Shown here piece after piece: positions 1 through 5,319 of a stretch of DNA of 6,130 nucleotides. How positions within the stretch are numbered: the first letter of the stretch is position 1; every line of letters begins with the position of its first letter. Where the stretch lies: NCBI GenBank assembly GCA_904501715.1, contig CAJGCD010000078.1, positions 1-6,130 on the forward strand, given 5' to 3'. This DNA is from an uncultured Clostridia bacterium. GTDB taxonomy: Bacteria; Bacillota; Clostridia; Oscillospirales; CAG-272. The translations under genes and the position numbers were made by a program. The notes below the pieces were generated by a model, which was not told the origin of the DNA, did no database searches, and worked only from the letters and a program-made list of their open reading frames with translations.

Positions 1-375
<375 letters not shown>

Positions 376-563
376 ATTGTATCTTATCTCGGTCTCCCGA
401 GCTAAAATCTTCTTTCGAGCTATTCTTTCTTAGCTTCTTTTACTTTGTTGAGTATATATAACTCTTATCGACGAGATTAGTATTTCGCACTTACAATTGC
501 TTTGTACTTATCTCTTGTTGTTCAATTTTCAATGACCATTTCACTGCCCTTTTCCGCGACAGC
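376..563 (-). other. rRNA operon leader with boxA-like antitermination site
   Basis: This is the transcribed spacer of about 190 nt between the rRNA promoter and the mature 16S 5' end. At 520-532 the minus strand reads TTGAAAATTGAAC, close to the TTGAAAACTGAAC-type boxA-like element that precedes rRNA genes in Firmicutes and binds the Nus antitermination factors. The rest presumably holds one arm of the RNase III processing stem, whose partner lies beyond the 16S 3' end and cannot be checked here. No protein-coding gene is visible in it. Confidence 0.7.
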
Positions 564-569
564 CTTAGT

Positions 570-598
570 ATTATACCACACCTCTTCTGCCTTGTCAA
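570..598 (-). promoter_or_regulatory. rRNA operon promoter (consensus -35/-10)
   Basis: On the minus strand TTGACA (598-593) and TATAAT (575-570) are separated by exactly 17 nt, a perfect sigma-70/sigma-A match. Transcription should start near 563-565. Upstream, 599-640 has repeated A-tracts on the minus strand (603-609, 613-619, 626-630), the usual form of an UP element at strong rRNA promoters. It is the only clear promoter for the 16S gene in view. Confidence 0.93.
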
Positions 599-640
599 TA
601 CCTTTTTTTAAGTTTTTTTGAAAAATTTTTGTTTTTCTCT
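599..640 (-). promoter_or_regulatory. Probable UP element (A-tract region) of the rRNA promoter
   Basis: Directly upstream of the rRNA -35 box the minus strand is almost entirely A and T, with phased A-runs at 603-609, 613-619 and 626-630. Such stretches bind the alpha subunit C-terminal domain of RNA polymerase at rRNA promoters. The same segment lies in the intergenic region shared with the divergent muramidase gene. Confidence 0.6.
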
Positions 641-708
641 TTTGAACAGTTTTCACAAGAATAATTCCATTTTTTGTTGCATATATACTATATACAAAAT
701 CATATCTT

Positions 709-713
709 GGGAG
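709..713 (+). promoter_or_regulatory. Ribosome binding site that fixes the GTG start of the first muramidase
   Basis: GGGAG lies 8 nt before GTG at 722. The longer frame that starts with TTG at 674 has no comparable site and would put 16 mostly non-hydrophobic residues before a classical KK-plus-hydrophobic signal segment. The GTG at 722 is therefore preferred. Confidence 0.8.
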
Positions 714-721
714 AAAAACGC

Positions 722-1987
722 GTGAAAAAGGTTTTTTGCATAATTCTTATCCTAATTTTCTCACTAAGTCTATTCTTTGCCATTTTCTTCGGAAAAATAC
801 TATATGACCACGGATTTGCCAATTGCTCACACAAATCCTTTGATATATCGGTGGAAAAGCCCTCCTGTCTTAAGGAAGGAAGAACGGTAAATACCTGTAA
901 AAAGTGTTCCTATCAATATATTTCGGATATTACCGCTCCCATAGGACACGAGCTTAAGGAAATGGTCTCCCCTCCAAGTTGCGACAGCGAGGGGCATACA
1001 CTTTACTACTGCCACTGCGGTTATTCCTTTTTTTCGGATTTTCTTCCTCCTACTGAGCATTCTTTGGAATGCAGCATAATCGACCCCACCTGCACGCAGC
1101 AAGGATACCGTCTGTACGCCTGCACCTCCTGTGACTACAGCTTTGAGAGTGATTTCTCCGAGCCTTTGGGTCACGATTTCACAAGCGAGAGCTTTCTGCC
1201 CACCTCCACCAAGTCAGGATATACGAAATACACCTGTCAATGCTCTTACACTTATCTTGGAGATTACGTTTATTACAGCGATATACTTGAGAGTGCCTAC
1301 ACGGCAAACACTCAGGTTCTACACAGAGGAATAGACGTTTCCAGATGGAATCACCAAATAGACCCCGCAAGCGGCGATTACCTCCCGCTTGATTGGTCAC
1401 TTATCAAATCCTCGGGCTTTGATTTTGTTATTTTGAAGGCAGGAAGCACCAAAAGCGGCATAGAGCCCACCTTTGAGATGGACTACACAGGAGCAAAAGC
1501 GGCAGGGCTTGAGGTAGGCGCATATTTCTACACTTACTCCACTACCGCTCAAGGCATATTGAGGGATGCCCAATCCTTGTTGCTGTGGCTGGAGGGCAAG
1601 CAATTTGAATATCCTATATACCTTGACCTCGAAGACCCTTCTCTTACGGACTTGGGCAAAAATTATCTGAGCAATATGTGCGTCACCTTTCTTGAAGAGC
1701 TGCAATCAAACGGCTATTACGCGGGGCTGTACACCAACCATACGTGGCTGACTGCTATTCTCGACACAGCAAAGATGGTAACGCTCTTCGACATCTGGTA
1801 TGCCCGATACCCGGGCACCACCGTTCCTACGTGGAACGAGGAAAAATACGGCAAGCAGATGGGAATGTGGCAATACACCCAAAGCGGAGTTATAGACGGT
1901 ATTGACGGAAGCTTTGACTTCAACTACGTATATAAGGATTACAGTGCTACGATGGAAAAATGGGGTTTGAACGGCTATACAAAATAA
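722..1987 (+). CDS. Membrane-anchored GH25 muramidase with Cys-rich repeats
   Basis: Predicted N,O-acetylmuramidase that cleaves the MurNAc-GlcNAc bond of peptidoglycan outside the membrane. From GTG at 722 it has 421 residues. Residues 2-27 (KK followed by a long hydrophobic run) form a signal anchor; no lipobox is present. Residues ~35-185 hold four repeats of the form P-x-C...G-Y...Y-x-C...Y...D...P-x-G-H, with cysteine sets C49/C59/C62, C87/C97/C99, C124/C134/C137 and a fourth with only C172/C174. Residues ~202-418 are the GH25 domain: GIDVS with Asp205, YPIYLDLED with Asp302 and Glu304 (the family's catalytic D...DxE set), WYARYP, and MWQYTQSGVIDGIDGSFDFNY near the end. It is a paralog of the lipoprotein at 2204-3487 and faces it. 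No convincing promoter was found; the upstream region is shared with the rRNA promoter. It could be an autolysin or act on other bacteria. The enzyme family is secure, the biological role is not. Confidence 0.93.
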   Translation: MKKVFCIILILIFSLSLFFAIFFGKILYDHGFANCSHKSFDISVEKPSCLKEGRTVNTCKKCSYQYISDITAPIGHELKEMVSPPSCDSEGHTLYYCHCGYSFFSDFLPPTEHSLECSIIDPTCTQQGYRLYACTSCDYSFESDFSEPLGHDFTSESFLPTSTKSGYTKYTCQCSYTYLGDYVYYSDILESAYTANTQVLHRGIDVSRWNHQIDPASGDYLPLDWSLIKSSGFDFVILKAGSTKSGIEPTFEMDYTGAKAAGLEVGAYFYTYSTTAQGILRDAQSLLLWLEGKQFEYPIYLDLEDPSLTDLGKNYLSNMCVTFLEELQSNGYYAGLYTNHTWLTAILDTAKMVTLFDIWYARYPGTTVPTWNEEKYGKQMGMWQYTQSGVIDGIDGSFDFNYVYKDYSATMEKWGLNGYTK

Positions 1988-1988
1988 C

Positions 1989-2026
1989 AAAAAAGCGGAT
2001 GGCACTTTCGTGCTATCCGCTTTTTT
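1989..2026. terminator. Bidirectional rho-independent terminator
   Basis: An 11-bp stem (1995-2005 with 2010-2020, one G-T pair) closes a TTTC loop and is flanked by six A at 1989-1994 and six T at 2021-2026, so it can end transcription from both sides. It starts one base after the muramidase stop codon. On the other strand it begins immediately after the encoded CCA of the tRNA gene, so the tRNA trailer is essentially the terminator itself. Confidence 0.93.
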
Positions 2027-2102
2027 GGCACGGCGTAAGGGATTCGAACCCCCGACCTTTTGGTTCGTAGCCAAACACTCTATCCAGCTGAGCTAACGCC
2101 GC
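2026..2102 (-). tRNA. tRNA-Arg (anticodon ACG), CCA encoded
   Basis: A complete 77-nt cloverleaf on the minus strand. The acceptor arms are 2102-2096 and 2036-2030. The D arm starts with GCTC at 2093-2090, the anticodon stem is TTTGG/CCAAA (2075-2071 and 2063-2059), and the loop CTACGAA has anticodon ACG at 2068-2066. The T loop is TTCGAAT at 2048-2042, followed by discriminator G at 2029 and CCA at 2028-2026. ACG reads CGU and, when A34 is edited to inosine, CGC and CGA. The stems contain several G-U pairs (G1-U72, G10-U25 and the first two T-stem pairs), which is tolerated but more than average. It has its own promoter and leader. Confidence 0.97.
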
Positions 2103-2108
2103 ATATTC

Positions 2109-2142
2109 GGGGTGACCGAGAAAGGCTCTCTCAATCACGCCC
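2109..2142 (-). other. Stem-loop in the 5' leader of the tRNA-Arg transcript
   Basis: Read on the minus strand, 2142-2129 can pair with 2121-2109: GGG with CCC, GTGA with TCAC and GAGA with TCTC, with one bulged base (2139) and a 7-nt loop. Two further positions (2134-2133 with 2117-2116) form U-G pairs only in the minus-strand RNA and would be C-A mismatches on the other strand. The predicted transcription start is near 2140-2141, so the hairpin would form the very 5' end of the precursor that RNase P removes. Confidence 0.5.
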
Positions 2143-2146
2143 AAGT

Positions 2147-2175
2147 ATTTTATCACATACTTTTACTTTTGTCAA
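2147..2175 (-). promoter_or_regulatory. Promoter of the tRNA-Arg gene
   Basis: On the minus strand TTGACA (2175-2170) and TAAAAT (2152-2147) lie 17 nt apart, followed by a likely start at a G near 2140-2141. It lies between the stop codon of the second muramidase (2204) and the tRNA. No strong terminator separates the two, so read-through from the muramidase could also contribute. Confidence 0.88.
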
Positions 2176-2203
2176 GTCTTTTTTGAAAAATTGTAATATT
2201 TTT

Positions 2204-3487
2204 TTAAAATCCGTTAAGACCCCATTCCTTCATTACGGACGGATAGTCCTTATACGAATAGTTAAAATCAAAATCGCACTCAAACTCAGCTATCCTTCCC
2301 TTTTCGGTAAACTGCCACATACCCATCTGCTTGTCGTATTTTCCCTCATTCCAAGAAAAATCCTCCGTGTCAAAAGCGAAGCTCTGTTCCTCGTCCTGAG
2401 TATCAAAAGGATATCTTGCGTACCATACGTCAAACAAAGACTTTATCCTCTGGGTGTCCAACAGGTTATACAGCCACTCGTTATTGGCATAAACCGCCGC
2501 ATAATATCCTGCCGTCTGCAGCACCTCACCAAAGGCAACGCACATATCGGTAAGATGCTCCTTGCCCAACCCCGCAAGCGTCTTATCCTCAATATCGAAA
2601 TATATGGGATATTCAAACTTCTTCCCCTCAAGCCATCCCAGCAGGGTATTGGCATCCTCCACTGTTTCGCCCACTGTGGTGGAATAAGCATAAAAATACG
2701 CTCCCACCTCCAGTCCCGCCGCGCGAGCCGCAGCGTAATCGGCTTCAAACGCGGGATCCTTTTCAATGCTTGAGCCTGCCTTAAGTATAACGAACTCAAC
2801 GCCCGCCGACTTAAGTGCCGCCCAATCCATAGGCAGCAGGTCGTCACTGGTAGCGCCCGTCTTATGGTTGTATTTAGAGGTATCTATACCCTTCTTCAAC
2901 ACCGCGGTGTTCTCCACCTCCGCACCCGTGACTATATCCGAATAGCTCACATAATCTTCCTTATATATATGTCCGCAATCGTCACAGGTGTACTGTGTGT
3001 AGCCTGAGGCTCTCACAGTAGCGTAAAATCTTTCGGATTTGCTGTTTTTATGAGCCAGCGGCATAACGAAATCGCCGTCAAACTTATAATCGCAAAGCTG
3101 ACATTCATAATGAGTATATCCTTGCGAAGTACACGTAGCGGGGGTAACCGTATTTTCAAGCTTGTGACCAATAGGCGGTACGTAGTCAGCCCTGTGCGAA
3201 TATCCGCACTCACAGGCATACACGGTATAACCCTCGGTATCACAGGTTGCCGTTACCTCGCTCTGCTTTTCAAGCGAGTGCATAAGCTTCTCCACCGTAT
3301 GCTCATCACTCTGCCCACATTCGCTGCATTGGCGAGCCATAAGTCCCTCAGCGGTACAGCTTGCCTCGCTGACAATATTCCATTCGCTAAAGCTGTGGAT
3401 ATGCTCTGCATCCGCTCGGTTACAGGCAACAAGGCAAACAAAAAGAGAAAATATTATAATAAAAAGGAATAGAACTCTATACTTCAT
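2204..3487 (-). CDS. Lipoprotein GH25 muramidase with Cys-rich repeats
   Basis: Predicted peptidoglycan-cleaving N,O-acetylmuramidase of 427 residues, anchored by lipid to the outer face of the membrane. Residues 1-21 are a signal peptide ending in the lipobox LVAC, so Cys22 should be the acylated N-terminus. Residues ~30-180 carry four repeats like those of the paralog at 722-1987, with cysteine sets C44/C54/C57, C82/C92/C94, C119/C129/C132 and a fourth with C168/C171 only. The GH25 domain spans ~199-425: GIDTS with Asp202, YPIYFDIED with Asp298 and Glu300, WYARYP, and MWQFTEKGRI...DFDFNY. Relative to the paralog it has an acidic insertion of roughly 16 residues after WYARYP. The start ATG is preceded by GGGAG about 5-6 nt away (within 3491-3499) and by a consensus promoter, so it is probably its own transcription unit. 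Role, as for the paralog, could be cell-wall turnover or attack on neighbours. Confidence 0.94.
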   Translation of the reverse strand: MKYRVLFLFIIIFSLFVCLVACNRADAEHIHSFSEWNIVSEASCTAEGLMARQCSECGQSDEHTVEKLMHSLEKQSEVTATCDTEGYTVYACECGYSHRADYVPPIGHKLENTVTPATCTSQGYTHYECQLCDYKFDGDFVMPLAHKNSKSERFYATVRASGYTQYTCDDCGHIYKEDYVSYSDIVTGAEVENTAVLKKGIDTSKYNHKTGATSDDLLPMDWAALKSAGVEFVILKAGSSIEKDPAFEADYAAARAAGLEVGAYFYAYSTTVGETVEDANTLLGWLEGKKFEYPIYFDIEDKTLAGLGKEHLTDMCVAFGEVLQTAGYYAAVYANNEWLYNLLDTQRIKSLFDVWYARYPFDTQDEEQSFAFDTEDFSWNEGKYDKQMGMWQFTEKGRIAEFECDFDFNYSYKDYPSVMKEWGLNGF

Positions 3488-3521
3488 AATCTCTCCCTGT
3501 AAAAGGAAAATTTACCTATTT

Positions 3522-3550
3522 ATTATATCATATTTTTCTCTGCTTGTCAA
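3522..3550 (-). promoter_or_regulatory. Promoter of the lipoprotein muramidase gene
   Basis: On the minus strand TTGACA (3550-3545) and TATAAT (3527-3522) are separated by exactly 17 nt, a perfect consensus. Transcription should start near 3515, giving a leader of about 28 nt that contains the ribosome binding site within 3491-3499. No operator-like palindrome is visible around it. Confidence 0.9.
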
Positions 3551-3566
3551 ACCCTCAAAAAAGCTC

Positions 3567-3788
3567 GGGGCTGCTTCATTTAGATGCAGAAGTCGTGATT
3601 TGGTTCTCGTCGGCGTACAAAGGTACGCCAGAGAGCCAAAGCGCGGCTAAAAAACACACATAAAAATCGAAATTCGTAAGAATTTCTACCAAAAAAACCG
3701 CTTTATTACCAAAATTACTGATAATAAAGCGGTATTTTTTATTATTTACTTTCGTGTGTTTTTGTTCTGCGCTAAATGAAACAGCCCC
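3567..3788. repeat. Imperfect palindromic element with nested hairpins (MITE-like or structured RNA)
   Basis: The ends 3567-3591 and 3765-3788 are inverted repeats (about 22 of 25 positions pair). A second inner pair, 3650-3659 with 3754-3763 (10 bp), is nested within. Between them are three hairpins: 3599-3640 (10-bp outer stem with one wobble plus a 7-bp inner stem GGCGTAC/GTACGCC and AAAG loop), 3669-3686 (7 bp, GTAA loop) and 3697-3733 (12 bp). No open frame of useful size lies inside and no transposase is present. It fills the whole space between the lipoprotein muramidase promoter and the gene remnant at 3797. No clear target-site duplication was seen. It could be a non-autonomous mobile element, a dispersed intergenic repeat, or a non-coding RNA. 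Confidence 0.75.
3691..3740. terminator. Terminator-like hairpin inside the palindromic element
   Basis: A perfect 12-bp stem (3697-3708 with 3722-3733) has a 13-nt loop and is flanked by A-rich 3691-3697 and T-rich 3735-3740, so it could act in both directions. It is the only terminator-like structure downstream of the coding remnant at 3797-4042. The AT-rich stem and long loop make it weaker than the one at 1989-2026. Confidence 0.5.
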
Positions 3789-3796
3789 TTTTCATT

Positions 3797-4042
3797 TTAT
3801 TTTGTTTCTATTTTAGCTATACGCACCACAAGGTCGGTTCCATAGTGATAAGAACCCGGAGATACAGTCACTACTCCGTCCTTCTGTACAAATGCAACGT
3901 CACTTCCGTCGTCAAGCCACTTCACAGAGGTAACGGTCTCTTCAATCTTAAATCTATCCGTAAGCTTATCCTCGTGGTCAACGCTTACTACAATGTTAGC
4001 GTCACCGCTCATTACGAGTCCGCAGGTATCGTAAAGAGAAAA
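3797..4042 (-). pseudogene. 3' remnant of a larger gene, possibly a glycosidase C-terminal domain
   Basis: The frame is open from just after an in-frame stop at 4043-4045 to a stop at 3797-3799, about 81 codons. An ATG at 4010-4012 would give 71 residues, but no ribosome binding site precedes it and the readable protein-like sequence continues upstream of it (SLYDTCGLV...), which argues for a truncated gene, not a small intact one. The residues alternate polar and hydrophobic as in a beta-sandwich and end in YGTDLVVRIAKIETK. This recalls the C-terminal beta domain of GH29 alpha-L-fucosidases or similar glycosidases, but the match is from memory and weak. The palindromic element starts 9 bases beyond the stop. 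A functional small protein remains possible. Confidence 0.4.
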
Positions 4043-4134
4043 TCAAGTTTAACACAAAAAATCAGCATTGTAAACAAATCCCCAAAAAGTATATTGGAAT
4101 CTACATATATAAATTGCAAGGCACATAAATACAT

Positions 4135-4161
4135 AAGCACGAGGCATATCCTCGTGCTTTT
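4135..4161. terminator. Rho-independent terminator of the surface-protein operon
   Basis: A perfect 10-bp stem (4135-4144 with 4150-4159) has a CATAT loop and sits 29 bases beyond the stop codon of the 184-aa secreted protein. The tail on the minus strand is T-rich but interrupted; on the plus strand it is TTTT. It most likely ends the three-gene minus-strand operon. The gap between it and the remnant (about 4046-4134) is AT-rich with nothing recognisable. Confidence 0.75.
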
Positions 4162-4189
4162 ACAGTATATTTTCCAATCAGGCAAGGAG

Positions 4190-4744
4190 CTATTTTACAG
4201 ATATTGTAAAGGTCAGTGTGTCCGTATACATATCCGCGTAGCTTGGATTCCCAAGAAGCGAAAAGGCGATCGTTTCCGTCTTAGCGGAAGTTCCACCGGG
4301 ACAGTTGAACACAGCTCCGTTGTCTGAAACCTCAACGCCGTTTGATTTTATCGAATAACGAAGCTTTTGCCCTTCGCTTCCCAAGAGCGACCATCCGCCC
4401 TCATAATTTTCGCTACTTACAGTAACCGTAAGTGCCTTATTTCGATCCACCACAACTCTCTTAGCAGACAGCTCTTGGGATACCTCTTCTCCCTTTTTCA
4501 GGGTCACCTCAGCGGGTATATACACCTCGTAGTATTGACTCATATTATACGACACGTCAATCTCCTGAGAGGCTCCGTCCGCATCCAGCTTATTTCCCCA
4601 TATATATGAAACGTCCACGTCCACATCGCCGTACTTATTGGAAGCGTCTCCCTCTATGAGGTGTCCTTCTATTTCCGCAAAAGCGGGAAAGGTACACAGC
4701 AGAAGCAAGAGTGTCGCGAGGATGAGAGAAATTACGTGTTTCAT
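4190..4744 (-). CDS. Secreted beta-rich surface protein of unknown function (184 aa)
   Basis: I do not recognise a named family. From ATG at 4744 there are 184 residues. Residues 1-23 are a signal peptide with a signal peptidase I site after AFA, and no C-terminal anchor (LPXTG or membrane segment) is visible. Residues ~24-70 are acidic; ~71-184 form a beta-rich domain that opens with YEVYIPAEVTLKKG and closes with YTDTLTFTISVK. The same layout recurs at the C-terminus of the gene at 5320-6130. The mature protein has a single cysteine (Cys148). An ATG at 4750 gives two more residues, but AAAGGAG at 4754-4760 is only 3 nt from it and 9 nt from the ATG at 4744. It is the last gene of the operon, 42 bp after the membrane protein gene. 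It may be a structural or adhesive surface subunit, which is inference. Confidence 0.85.
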   Translation of the reverse strand: MKHVISLILATLLLLLCTFPAFAEIEGHLIEGDASNKYGDVDVDVSYIWGNKLDADGASQEIDVSYNMSQYYEVYIPAEVTLKKGEEVSQELSAKRVVVDRNKALTVTVSSENYEGGWSLLGSEGQKLRYSIKSNGVEVSDNGAVFNCPGGTSAKTETIAFSLLGNPSYADMYTDTLTFTISVK

Positions 4745-4753
4745 TGTCATCCT

Positions 4754-4760
4754 CTCCTTT
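4754..4760 (-). promoter_or_regulatory. Ribosome binding site that favours ATG at 4744
   Basis: AAAGGAG on the minus strand is 9 nt from ATG at 4744 and only 3 nt from ATG at 4750. The spacing supports the inner start, which also begins directly with the MKH basic end of the signal peptide. Confidence 0.65.
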
Positions 4761-4786
4761 CCGTATTATAAAGATTCATCTTTGCG

Positions 4787-5293
4787 TTATTTTGCGATTA
4801 TCTTAAGATTAAGATTAGCGTTGTTTACCGACGTTCCGTCCATTCTGTAAGGCTGAACGTGAATTATTGCGTCGTATTCGCCTGCCTCAAGTCCGTGGGC
4901 TATGGTTATCTGCTTGATAGCCTTTCCTGCCTCTACGTTGCCCGACTTGTACAGAACCTCATATCCCTGCTCGCTGTCGTTAAGAAGGCGAAGCTCAAAG
5001 GTCATATAGTACTTATCCTTGTTTGCTATGGGATTCTTGAAGTCAACGTTGATGTCGGTAACGTTGGGGGGGATGGTAACCTGGGCAAAGCCCGATATGG
5101 CAACTCCTCCCGCCGCAGGCTTCTGGTTCGGTGAGTTCTTATCGTCCTCCTGGTCGGGGTCGAATATAACTCCTCCGCTGGGCGGCGCTGGCTGCTCCTG
5201 TTTGTTCAGGAGCAGCACAAGCACTACGCTGCATATGGCTATGGCGATTATAACTGCCACTATGGATATAAGTATTACTAGATTTTTTGACAT
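4787..5293 (-). CDS. Single-pass membrane protein with extracytoplasmic beta domain, unknown function (168 aa)
   Basis: Function not known. Residues ~5-30 are one long hydrophobic segment (after MSKN) that should anchor the protein with its C-terminus outside. Residues ~31-62 are a Pro/Gln/Asp-rich linker. Residues ~65-168 look like a beta-sandwich: VTIPPNVTDINVDFKNP, MTFELRLLN, GYEVLYKSGNVEAGKAI, LEAGEYDAIIHVQPYRMDG and a final NNANLNLKIIAK. The pattern 'LYKSG-x-V-x-x-GKAI ... LEAGEY ... QPY' resembles uncharacterised membrane proteins I recall from gut Clostridia. ATG at 5293 has an AGAGGAG site at 5301-5307, spacing 7 nt. It lies 26 bp after the upstream gene and 42 bp before the next, so it is in the middle of an operon. 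It could be an accessory or anchoring partner of the two flanking secreted proteins. Confidence 0.85.
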   Translation of the reverse strand: MSKNLVILISIVAVIIAIAICSVVLVLLLNKQEQPAPPSGGVIFDPDQEDDKNSPNQKPAAGGVAISGFAQVTIPPNVTDINVDFKNPIANKDKYYMTFELRLLNDSEQGYEVLYKSGNVEAGKAIKQITIAHGLEAGEYDAIIHVQPYRMDGTSVNNANLNLKIIAK

Positions 5294-5319
5294 AATAGGA
5301 CTCCTCTTTCTGTTTTATC

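Noticed and set aside
674..721. TTG start that would lengthen the first muramidase by 16 residues
   Set aside because: GTG at 722 has a GGGAG site at the right distance and begins directly with the KK-hydrophobic signal segment.
866..1276. Cys-rich repeats read as a CRISPR-like or DNA tandem repeat
   Set aside because: The repetition is at protein level only and diverged; there are no regular identical DNA repeats with spacers.
2026..2102. tRNA 3' end as attachment site of an integrated element
   Set aside because: No integrase and no second copy of the tRNA 3' end was found in the window.
2060..2773. Long plus-strand open frame opposite the second muramidase
   Set aside because: It starts inside the tRNA gene and is the complement of a well-supported GH25 gene; its translation shows no protein-like organisation.
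3776..4327. Plus-strand open frame of 183 codons
   Set aside because: It runs through the palindrome end, the remnant, a terminator hairpin and the 3' end of the secreted protein gene on the other strand, with no start signal.
4190..4744. WxL-type cell-wall-binding protein (GGWSLL motif)
   Set aside because: Only one W-x-L is present, the paired second motif is absent, the equivalent position in the sister gene is F-T-L, and no DUF916-type partner is seen.
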